Source of the DNA: Thermoleophilia bacterium
GTDB lineage: Bacteria; Actinomycetota; Thermoleophilia; RBG-16-64-13
Length of the DNA: 5,527 nt
Assembly (NCBI GenBank): GCA_016929985.1
Contig: JAFGIH010000562.1
Span: 1 to 5,527, forward strand
Reading direction: 5' to 3'
The notes below the pieces were generated by a model. The model had not been told where the DNA came from, did not search any database, and saw nothing but the letters and a program-made list of their open reading frames with translations. This document shows positions 1-5,527 of this stretch, piece after piece. Made by a program: the position numbers and the translations under genes. Each line of letters opens with the position of its first letter. Positions within the stretch are counted from its first letter, which is position 1.

Positions 1-805
1 CCTGGTCATGGCGGTCCCCAACATCATCTTCATAGCCTTCGGCGACTTCTACATGCTGGGCGCGTTCGCAGTCTGGTATCTGCAGGTTAGAGCTGGAGTC
101 TACTATCTGCTCGCCGTTGTGATCGCCGTAGTAGTCACTGCCATTCTCGGCGCGCTCTGCTATGTCTTGGTGTTTCGCCCTCTGCAGTTCCGGAGGAATC
201 AGTTCCTGACGAACATAATCGCGGGTGTAGGGCTGATGCTGATCATCGGCCAGGCTGCCCTGATGATCTTCGGTACCGGGTCAAGGAGCGTCCCCCCCGT
301 CTTCACCTCTCTCATAGAGGTTCTTGGGGTCAGGATCCCGACCGATAAGGTGGTCGTCATCGGTATCAGCGCCGTGGTGCTGGTTGCTCTGCATATCCTC
401 CTGCGAAAGACCCGGAGCGGCCGGGCGATGCGCGCCGTGTCTTTCAGGGCCGATGTCGCCACACTTCAGGGGGTGAACGCCGACCGCATCTTCATGATCG
501 CCGTCACAATCGGCTGTGCACTGGCTGGGTTCGCAGGAGGGGTCATGGCTCCCATTCTCGGCGTCGAAGTCAGCATGGCCTCGAACGGTTTCCTGGTGAT
601 GTTGGTCGTCATGCTTGGCGGCGTCGGGAGTATGATGGGCGCCATCCTTGGCGGCCTTGTATTCGGCATGACCCTAAGCTACGGCCAGTACTTCGTCGGA
701 AGCGGCCAGGCTCAGATTCTATTCTTCGCCGTCATCCTTCTCGTCCTACTCTTCAAGCCGGGCGGTTTGCTGGGCAAGAACATAGAGGAGATCGGCCGTG
801 TCTAA
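1..805 (+). CDS. livH: LivH-type branched-chain amino-acid ABC transporter permease (5' partial)
   Basis: This is one of the two inner-membrane permease subunits of a HAAT-family ABC importer; it pairs with the LivM protein encoded next. The reading frame is open to the left edge of the window. The first ATG, at position 8, lies inside the conserved region: the stretch NIIFIAFGDFYMLGAF aligns with the family pattern INFAHGEFYMLGAY, which normally sits about 30-40 residues into the protein. The true start is therefore upstream and that ATG is an internal Met. Counting from it, hydrophobic membrane segments lie near residues 33-57, 68-88, 114-132, 160-185, 195-225 and 235-250. The cytoplasmic coupling loop SGRAMRAVSFRADVATLQGVNADR (about 137-160, split here only by description) and the glycine-rich LGGVGSMMGAILGG (203-216) are typical LivH landmarks. 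The C-terminal FKPGGLLGK is also typical. The stop codon overlaps the start of livM by 8 bases. The substrate is not predictable from this subunit. Confidence 0.93.
   Translation, partial: LVMAVPNIIFIAFGDFYMLGAFAVWYLQVRAGVYYLLAVVIAVVVTAILGALCYVLVFRPLQFRRNQFLTNIIAGVGLMLIIGQAALMIFGTGSRSVPPVFTSLIEVLGVRIPTDKVVVIGISAVVLVALHILLRKTRSGRAMRAVSFRADVATLQGVNADRIFMIAVTIGCALAGFAGGVMAPILGVEVSMASNGFLVMLVVMLGGVGSMMGAILGGLVFGMTLSYGQYFVGSGQAQILFFAVILLVLLFKPGGLLGKNIEEIGRV
785..790 (+). promoter_or_regulatory. Ribosome binding site for livM
   Basis: GAGGAG lies seven bases before the GTG at 798, inside the end of livH. It supports choosing this GTG start over later in-frame Met codons, such as Met30. Confidence 0.7.
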
Positions 806-1877
806 ACGTCTCAAGTGGTCGCTGGCCGCGGTCTTGTTCCTCTTCGTTGCCGTTCTTCCGCAGTTCATCAGCAGCGACTACTACATGCACCTGCTCATCG
901 TCATCATGATGAACGCGGTATTGGCGATGACGTTCATCATCCTCTTGCGGGCCGGAATGCTGAACATGTCGATCGCGGCATTCTGGGGGATAGGAGCCTA
1001 CTCCTCGGCTATGCTGACTCTTAAGGGCGGTCTCTCCTTCTGGGCGGCCTTGCCTGTGTCGATTGTCATCGCGGCCTGTGTCGCTGCGCTTTTCGGAGCG
1101 ATTATCGTTCGGTACTCGGGGCTTGGCTTCATCATGCCCAGTCTCATCTTCGGTTTCATCGTGCCCCTCGTGTTCGCGACCTTCAAAGTCTTCGGGGGGC
1201 GCGTCGGGCTCATCCGCATCCCTCCTGTGAACACGATTCCCTTACCGGGCGGCGCCGACATCGTGTTCGGTTCGACGCGGTCGTACTACTACCTTTTGCT
1301 GGTCTTCGCGGTCGTTGTGATTGTCGTAACCCTTGCCCTTTACCGGGCGTGGACCGGGCGGGTCTGGCGAGCGATGGGCCTCAGCACAGACCTGGCCCAG
1401 TCTGTCGGCATAAGCCTCTTCCGTTACCGGCTTCTGGGTTTTGTCATATGTTCGGCCATGGCTGCCTTGATGGGGGTGTTCTTTGCACACTACTCCACCA
1501 ACATCATGCCGGAATCGTATGGGGTGTTCAAAGTCATCTACGTTCAGATGTACGCGATTCTCGGGGGAGTGGCTGCCCCCATACTTGGCCCGATCATCGG
1601 CGCTGGGGTCTTGGTTGTTATTCCAGAACTCCTCAGGGTCACCAAAGGCTTTGAACCCATGATCACCGGGGCGATAATCATCCTTATCCTGATCTTCGTT
1701 CCACAAGGCATCATGGGGCTTTTCCAGGGGCGGTCCTCGTCCGATGTCCACGCGCTTCTCGCGAGGGCCTTCGGGTATCGGCTCCGAAGGCAACAACCCG
1801 CTCCTTCGGCTTTGCCCACGGAACCGGACCCCGCGGACAAGGAACCGAGCGAAGCCGGATCGGGGGGGAAGCTATGA
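798..1877 (+). CDS. livM: LivM-type branched-chain amino-acid ABC transporter permease
   Basis: This is the second membrane permease of the importer and should heterodimerise with LivH. The start is a GTG with a GAGGAG ribosome site seven bases upstream. The resulting N-terminus (MSKRLKW, then a hydrophobic run) suits a membrane protein. Hydrophobic segments appear near residues 8-25, 31-51, 58-75, 82-104, 110-130, 163-182, 212-232, 250-276 and 288-306. The coupling loop, about 187-212, contains RAMGLSTDLAQSVGIS followed by the LFRYRLLGF stretch, matching the LivM region that docks on the ATPases. LGGVAAPILGPIIGA (255-269) corresponds to the conserved GGxGTxxGPxxGA, and VPQGIMGLF (301-309) closes the conserved domain. 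Residues 310-359 form a hydrophilic tail rich in Pro, Glu, Ala and Ser with no recognised domain. The gene overlaps livH by 8 bases and livG by 4 (ATGA), consistent with coupled translation. The family assignment is secure; the substrate is unknown. Confidence 0.94.
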   Translation: MSKRLKWSLAAVLFLFVAVLPQFISSDYYMHLLIVIMMNAVLAMTFIILLRAGMLNMSIAAFWGIGAYSSAMLTLKGGLSFWAALPVSIVIAACVAALFGAIIVRYSGLGFIMPSLIFGFIVPLVFATFKVFGGRVGLIRIPPVNTIPLPGGADIVFGSTRSYYYLLLVFAVVVIVVTLALYRAWTGRVWRAMGLSTDLAQSVGISLFRYRLLGFVICSAMAALMGVFFAHYSTNIMPESYGVFKVIYVQMYAILGGVAAPILGPIIGAGVLVVIPELLRVTKGFEPMITGAIIILILIFVPQGIMGLFQGRSSSDVHALLARAFGYRLRRQQPAPSALPTEPDPADKEPSEAGSGGKL

Positions 1878-2650
1878 ACGTGATCCTTGAGGTCAAAGGT
1901 CTCACGAAGCGCTTCGGAGGCCTGACGGCGGTCAAGGACCTCGACATGGAGGTCGGCGACCAAGAGATCTTCGGACTCATCGGGCCGAACGGGGCCGGCA
2001 AATCCACCGTGTTCAGCATGATAAGCGGTTTTCAGAAACCAACCAGTGGAGAGATTCTGTTCCAGGGGAGCAGTCTGGCAGGCGCTTCGGCTCACTCAAT
2101 CGCCAGGCGTGGCGTGGCCCGGCTTTTCCAGCACTCGGTGCTGTTCGACAACATCTCTGCTCTTGAGAACGTCATCGTCGGCTTCCACCGCACCCGAACA
2201 GTGGGCCTAATGGGCAGCTTCGTATACAGCAGGAAGGTGCGTGAGGAGGAAGCCGGCTTCAAGGCACGGGCCCTTGAGATCCTGGAGTTCGTAGGGCTAG
2301 TGCACCTCAAGGACGAACTCGCCGCCAATCTGTCTCACGGGCATCAGCGGATGCTGAGTGTCGGCATCACCCTCGCTACCAGCCCCAGTCTTCTGTTGCT
2401 GGATGAGCCGGTCACCGGCATGAACCCGACTGAATCGAAAGCAATGGTCCAGATCATCCGCAAGATCCGGGAACAAGGCATAACTATCATGCTGGTAGAG
2501 CACCACATGAGGGTAGTGACGGACGTCTGTGATCGGATCGTTGTCCTCAACTACGGTGAGAAGATAGCCGAGGGAGATGCGACCACGGTCTGCAACGACC
2601 CCGAGGTCTGCGCCGCCTATTTGGGTAAGGGGACCTTCGATGCTGCTTGA
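1874..2650 (+). CDS. livG: LivG-type ABC transporter ATP-binding protein
   Basis: This is a cytoplasmic ATPase of the importer, working with LivF to power transport through LivH/LivM. Its 258 residues match the usual LivG length. In order it shows a Walker A motif GPNGAGKST (37-45), Q-loop Gln86 in RLFQH, an ABC signature region LSHGH (153-157), Walker B LLLLDEP (173-179) with catalytic Glu178, a D-loop-like GMNPTE (182-187), and H-loop His210 in VEHHM. The long insert between the Q-loop and the signature (about 104-130) is characteristic of LivG. One oddity is the signature: the family usually has LS(Y/G)GQ followed by an IARAL-like helix, whereas here it reads LSHGHQRMLSVGITL. All other ATP-binding motifs are intact, so the protein is probably functional. 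The ATG overlaps the livM stop as ATGA, and a run of G residues at 1862-1868 may help ribosome binding. The Liv ATPase identity is firm; the assignment to LivG rather than LivF rests on length, the insert, GMNP and gene order. Confidence 0.94.
   Translation: MNVILEVKGLTKRFGGLTAVKDLDMEVGDQEIFGLIGPNGAGKSTVFSMISGFQKPTSGEILFQGSSLAGASAHSIARRGVARLFQHSVLFDNISALENVIVGFHRTRTVGLMGSFVYSRKVREEEAGFKARALEILEFVGLVHLKDELAANLSHGHQRMLSVGITLATSPSLLLLDEPVTGMNPTESKAMVQIIRKIREQGITIMLVEHHMRVVTDVCDRIVVLNYGEKIAEGDATTVCNDPEVCAAYLGKGTFDAA
2627..2633 (+). promoter_or_regulatory. Ribosome binding site deciding the livF start
   Basis: AAGGGGA lies six bases before the ATG at 2640, within the last codons of livG. It supports that ATG over an in-frame ATG at 2577, which would add 21 residues lying before the normal ABC domain start. 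Confidence 0.7.
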
Positions 2651-3347
2651 GATCAAAGACCTGGTGGCCAACTACGGCAAGGCCCAGGCGCTGAAGGGGA
2701 TCAGCCTGGAGGTGGGAGAGGGGGAGGTCGTCGCGCTCATTGGAGCCAACGGCGCCGGTAAGACCACCCTCCTCCGAAGCATCTCAGCTCTCAAGCGTAT
2801 CGAGTCGGGGGAGATCATCTTTGGTGGCGAACGGGTCGATCAGCTCCCAGGCCACGAACTCGTCAGAAAAGGCATAGCTCACGTGCCTGAAGGCAGGATC
2901 GTGTTTGGCCCCATGACGGTCACCGACAACCTGCGCATGGGGGCGTACCTGCGCAAAGACAAGGCCGAGGTCAGGCGGGACATAGAGTCGATGTACGAAC
3001 ACTTCCCGGTCCTCAAGGAGAGGGGGAAGCAGCTCGCCGAGAGCCTGAGTGGGGGCGAGCAGCAGATGCTTGCCGTAGCCCGGGCGCTCATGGCCAAACC
3101 GAAGCTGCTTCTCATGGACGAGCCCAGTATGGGCCTGTCGCCGCTCATGGTGGAAATGGTGGGCAAGATCATCGTTGATATTCGCAAACGAGGGCTGAGC
3201 GTTCTCTTGGTAGAGCAGAACGCGACCATGGCACTGGCTCTGAGTGATAGGGCCTATGTTTTGGAAGTAGGGTCGATCGTGCTGGAAGGGCCTGCTGCAG
3301 ATGTGGCTCGAAACGATGTGGTAAGGAAGGCCTACCTCGGGGTCTAG
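2640..3347 (+). CDS. livF: LivF-type ABC transporter ATP-binding protein
   Basis: This is the second cytoplasmic ATPase of the importer. I chose the ATG at 2640, giving 235 residues and the usual LivF opening (MLLEIKDL then NYG); a ribosome site lies six bases upstream. Motifs in order are Walker A GANGAGKTT (35-43), VPEGR (82-86) at the Q-loop position as is characteristic of LivF, the ABC signature LSGGE (136-140) followed by QQMLAVARAL, Walker B LLLMDEP (156-162) with catalytic Glu161, and the D-loop region GLSP (165-168). In LVEQNA the usual H-loop His is replaced by Gln, which is normal for LivF. The C-terminal AYLGV is also the family's standard ending. It overlaps livG by 11 bases, so the two ATPases are probably made in step. 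No anomaly is seen. The gene is followed after 16 bases by the first amidohydrolase, with no terminator-like hairpin between. Confidence 0.95.
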   Translation: MLLEIKDLVANYGKAQALKGISLEVGEGEVVALIGANGAGKTTLLRSISALKRIESGEIIFGGERVDQLPGHELVRKGIAHVPEGRIVFGPMTVTDNLRMGAYLRKDKAEVRRDIESMYEHFPVLKERGKQLAESLSGGEQQMLAVARALMAKPKLLLMDEPSMGLSPLMVEMVGKIIVDIRKRGLSVLLVEQNATMALALSDRAYVLEVGSIVLEGPAADVARNDVVRKAYLGV

Positions 3348-3350
3348 CAA

Positions 3351-3359
3351 GAGAGGAAG
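3351..3359 (+). promoter_or_regulatory. Ribosome binding site for first amidohydrolase
   Basis: The purine run GAGAGGAAG just after the livF stop, ending four bases before the ATG at 3364, is a good Shine-Dalgarno match. With only 16 bases between genes and no visible promoter or terminator, it indicates continued translation of the same operon transcript. Confidence 0.65.
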
Positions 3360-3363
3360 ATCT

Positions 3364-4464
3364 ATGAAGATCGGAAGATGGGTCGTTGACGGTCACATAC
3401 ACTGCGGCAAGAAAGACCACAAAGCGTCGGAGGACTCCGCCGACCATACACCAGCCGGAAAACGCAGACTTCCCACCTTCGCCGGGGGGGAGGTCGAAGG
3501 GGTTGACAATTCCGACCTGGCGATCTACGACATGGACGCCTACGACATCGACATGGGCATCCTCTTGCCCAGCTTCACCGGGACGACCAAGGAACTCTAC
3601 GGAAGCATGGTCAAGAAACACCCGGCGCGTCTCCGCACGTGTGTCATGGACACCACACAGCGCATCAAAGCCGCGCGGGGCGAGAAGGAGTGGACCATCG
3701 AGGCGGCTCTTGAAGAGATTGACGGGGCGCTGAGCGCTGAACCGGATGTCTTCGTGGGCATAGGGGAGTTCGCCCCGGGCTGCATGGGCACCATCCGCAA
3801 GCCTCCGAGCTACGAACAACGGGTGGACGAGTGGGCGGGCATCGCCGAGTTGGCCATCAAGCATAACGTGGTGGTGCACTTCCATGAATACGGGGGCTAC
3901 GGGGCCATGACCACCGGCATCCGCCCCAGCGCCGCCTGGGACGTTCTCGGCATGACCTGCTCCTGCTACCCGGAACTCAAGGTGCTCATCAACCACGGCG
4001 GGGGCCAGCTCGAGCATGAGATACGCGAAGCCATCCAGTTCGCGAGCTCCTTCCCCAACGTTCACTTGGAGACCGGCTACTGGAAGGCCGAGCATTATGA
4101 GATGGCGATCTGGGACCAGAATGTCACGTGCAAACGTCTCATATGGGGTGGGGGCGACACCGGCAGCCGCATCTGGATGCATCACGCACTGCGGCCGGCG
4201 GCCAGGCACCTGAACGAGCACCAGGTGCTCTTCAACCGCACGTGTTGGCCGGCCGACAACCAGCCCGAGGAGCTGCCCTACGCTCCTGACTGGTACGGTT
4301 GGGCGACGCACCAGATTCACCGTCTCAAAGATCTGAACCTGGCCACCCAGGATCAGATAAACCTGATCGTGGGCGGCAACGCGGCCCGGCTCTACAAACT
4401 GCCCACACCCATGCCCGTGGACGAGATGTTCGCTCACGGGCGGCCTGACCTGTACATACGCTAG
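3364..4464 (+). CDS. Amidohydrolase_2-type metal-dependent hydrolase or decarboxylase, copy 1
   Basis: This is a complete 366-residue protein of the amidohydrolase superfamily, Amidohydrolase_2 type, predicted to be a cytoplasmic TIM-barrel enzyme with no signal peptide or membrane segment. The likely metal and active-site residues are His11 and His13 in VDGHIH, His172 and/or His174 in VVHFHEY, His211 in LINHGGG and Asp265 in WGGGDTGSR; Glu135 in GIGEF may also contribute. The C-terminal LIVGGNAARLYKL (334-346) is a hallmark of the family. Characterised relatives include aminocarboxymuconate-semialdehyde decarboxylase, gamma-resorcylate and 5-carboxyvanillate decarboxylases, and lactonases such as LigI, so the reaction could be C-C or C-O/C-N bond cleavage. 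The sequence does not decide. Residues 14-55, right after HxH, form a polar loop that differs from copy 2. Its position directly behind a Liv transporter suggests action on the imported compound (inference). The family is firm; the substrate is unknown. Confidence 0.88.
   Translation: MKIGRWVVDGHIHCGKKDHKASEDSADHTPAGKRRLPTFAGGEVEGVDNSDLAIYDMDAYDIDMGILLPSFTGTTKELYGSMVKKHPARLRTCVMDTTQRIKAARGEKEWTIEAALEEIDGALSAEPDVFVGIGEFAPGCMGTIRKPPSYEQRVDEWAGIAELAIKHNVVVHFHEYGGYGAMTTGIRPSAAWDVLGMTCSCYPELKVLINHGGGQLEHEIREAIQFASSFPNVHLETGYWKAEHYEMAIWDQNVTCKRLIWGGGDTGSRIWMHHALRPAARHLNEHQVLFNRTCWPADNQPEELPYAPDWYGWATHQIHRLKDLNLATQDQINLIVGGNAARLYKLPTPMPVDEMFAHGRPDLYIR
4354..4415 (+). repeat. 62-base exact direct repeat, first copy (end of amidohydrolase 1)
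   Basis: This coding segment, spanning the DQINLIVGGNAARLYKL region, is identical base for base to 5466-5527. The next longest exact match I noticed between the two genes is about 32 bases, so the tract stands out. It is part of the duplicated gene, not a mobile element. Confidence 0.85.
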
Positions 4465-4493
4465 GGAGCGACTGTGCCCCCGGTGAACGACGC

Positions 4494-4499
4494 AAGGAG
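4494..4499 (+). promoter_or_regulatory. Ribosome binding site for second amidohydrolase
   Basis: AAGGAG sits six bases before the ATG at 4506, a near-ideal Shine-Dalgarno sequence. It fixes the start, and the resulting N-terminus (MKMGRWVVDGHIH) matches that of copy 1 (MKIGRWVVDGHIH). Confidence 0.8.
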
Positions 4500-4505
4500 A
4501 GAACG

Positions 4506-5527
4506 ATGAAAATGGGGAGATGGGTCGTAGACGGCCATATCCATTCCGGCAAGAAGGACGCGCACGCCCCTCATGCCAATCCGGCGCACGGCATCTTCGC
4601 CGAGGTGGTGCCGGACGATAGTTCCAGTTGGGCCCTTTTTGATATGGACGCCTACGGTGTCGATATGGGCATCCTCCTGCCCAGCTTCACCGGAACCACC
4701 AAAGAACTGTACGCCGATATGGTGAAGAAGCATCCAACGCGCTTCCGCACCTGTTGCATGGACACGAACGCGCGCATCAAGGCCGCGCGGGGCGAGAAAG
4801 AGTGGACCATCGAGGCGGCCCTCGAGGAGATCGACGAGGCCATCACAGCGGAGCCGGACGTCTTCGTCGGTATAGGGGAGTTCGCGCCCGGTTCCATGGG
4901 CACTATCCGTAAGCCGCCGAGCTACGAGCAGCGGGTATACGAGTGGGCTGGGATTGCCGAGCTTGCCATCAAGCATGACGTGGTGGTGCACTTTCACGAA
5001 TACCGTGGCTACGGAGCTATGACCACCGGCATCCGTCCCAGTGAGGCGTACGATGTTCTCGGAATGACCTGCTCCTGCTACCCGGAACTCAAGGTCCTCA
5101 TCAATCACGGCGGGGGACAGGCGGAGAACGAGGTGCGGGAAGCCATCCAGTTCGCGAGTTCCTTCCCCAACGTTCATCTGGAGACCGGCTACTGGAAGGC
5201 CGAATTCTACGAGATGGCCATCTGGGACCAGAATGTCACGTGCAAGCGTCTCATCTGGGGAGGGGGCGATACCGGCAGCCGCATCTGGATGCACCACGCG
5301 CTTCGCCCGGCTGCTAGGTATCTGAACGAGCACCAGGTGTTCTACAACCGCACAACCTGGCCGGCCGACAACCAGCCGCAAGAGCTGCCGTATGCGCCCG
5401 ACTGGTACGGGTGGGCGATGCATCAGATCCACCGCCTGAGGGATCTCAATCTGGCTACCCAGGACCAGATAAACCTGATCGTGGGCGGCAACGCGGCCCG
5501 GCTCTACAAACTGCCCACACCCATGCC
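4506..5527 (+). CDS. Amidohydrolase_2-type metal-dependent hydrolase or decarboxylase, copy 2 (3' partial)
   Basis: This is a second, closely related amidohydrolase. Its reading frame runs off the right edge after 340 full codons, probably about 15 residues short of the end judging by copy 1. From DMDAY onward (residue 46 here, 56 in copy 1) I count 29 differences in 296 aligned residues, about 90% identity. The metal-site residues are all kept: His11, His13, Glu125, His162, His164, His201 and Asp255. The main difference is the loop after HxH, which is ten residues shorter and largely unalignable, and Cys14 of copy 1 is Ser here. Scattered substitutions near motifs include HEYGGYG to HEYRGYG and RPSAAW to RPSEAY. 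The pattern indicates a fairly recent tandem duplication with both copies kept functional, possibly with different substrate ranges or as a hetero-oligomer (inference). The start has a strong ribosome site, and the gene lies 41 bases after copy 1 in the same orientation. Confidence 0.87.
   Translation, partial: MKMGRWVVDGHIHSGKKDAHAPHANPAHGIFAEVVPDDSSSWALFDMDAYGVDMGILLPSFTGTTKELYADMVKKHPTRFRTCCMDTNARIKAARGEKEWTIEAALEEIDEAITAEPDVFVGIGEFAPGSMGTIRKPPSYEQRVYEWAGIAELAIKHDVVVHFHEYRGYGAMTTGIRPSEAYDVLGMTCSCYPELKVLINHGGGQAENEVREAIQFASSFPNVHLETGYWKAEFYEMAIWDQNVTCKRLIWGGGDTGSRIWMHHALRPAARYLNEHQVFYNRTTWPADNQPQELPYAPDWYGWAMHQIHRLRDLNLATQDQINLIVGGNAARLYKLPTPM
5466..5527 (+). repeat. 62-base exact direct repeat, second copy (reaches window edge)
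   Basis: This is identical to 4354-4415. It is cut off by the end of the window, so the true length of the identity may be greater. Confidence 0.85.

Noticed and set aside
8..10. ATG at position 8 as the true start of livH
   Set aside because: It falls inside the conserved LivH N-terminal region and the frame is open to the window edge. About 30 or more residues are missing upstream.
1242..2095. Overlapping minus-strand open frames opposite livM and livG
   Set aside because: They run antisense to well-supported transporter genes and their translations are low-complexity Pro/Arg-rich with no domain, so they are shadows.
2577..2639. Upstream ATG extension of livF by 21 residues
   Set aside because: It would overlap livG by 74 bases, and the extra residues (MRPRSATTPRS and on) do not belong to the ABC domain. 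The ATG at 2640 has a ribosome site and gives the standard N-terminus.
3169..4437. Long minus-strand open frame (422 codons) opposite livF's end and amidohydrolase 1
   Set aside because: The plus-strand gene has full family motifs and a ribosome site. The antisense frame encodes no recognisable domain and is explained by G+C-biased codon use.
4465..4505. Terminator or promoter between the two amidohydrolases
   Set aside because: The 41 bases show no stem-loop followed by a T run and no clear -35/-10 pair, only ribosome-binding sequence.
4461..5432. Long minus-strand open frame (323 codons) opposite amidohydrolase 2
   Set aside because: It resembles the antisense frame of copy 1 only because the plus-strand genes are paralogs. 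It has no independent coding evidence.

Overview
The window is a densely packed bacterial operon fragment, about 60% G+C by eye, with all six genes on the plus strand. It carries most of a branched-chain/hydrophobic amino-acid type (HAAT, Liv family) ABC importer, followed by two tandem paralogous amidohydrolases. Nothing in the sequence identifies the organism securely. Liv operons fused to catabolic genes are common in metabolically versatile environmental bacteria (for example proteobacterial, desulfobacterial, Chloroflexota or Firmicutes lineages), and I do not choose among these.

Layout: positions 1-805 hold the livH-type permease, cut at its 5' end by the window edge. Positions 798-1877 hold the livM-type permease, 1874-2650 the livG-type ATPase and 2640-3347 the livF-type ATPase. 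The four genes overlap their neighbours by 8, 4 and 11 bases, which suggests translational coupling. After a 16-base gap, 3364-4464 encodes a complete 366-residue amidohydrolase of the Amidohydrolase_2 type. After a further 41 bases, a second copy starts at 4506 and runs off the 3' edge. The two copies are about 90% identical over their shared 296-residue core but differ in a loop just after the metal-binding HxH motif.

Working model (inference): LivH and LivM form the membrane channel and LivG and LivF drive it with ATP. A substrate-binding protein not present here delivers a small amino-acid-like, carboxylate or aromatic substrate. The two co-transcribed amidohydrolases then hydrolyse or decarboxylate the imported compound in the cytoplasm. 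The substrate cannot be read from the sequence. No RNA gene, mobile element, CRISPR array or convincing terminator was seen, and there is no gene-free stretch longer than 41 bases. The most notable signals are the recent amidohydrolase duplication with its uneven divergence, and an unusual ABC signature in LivG.
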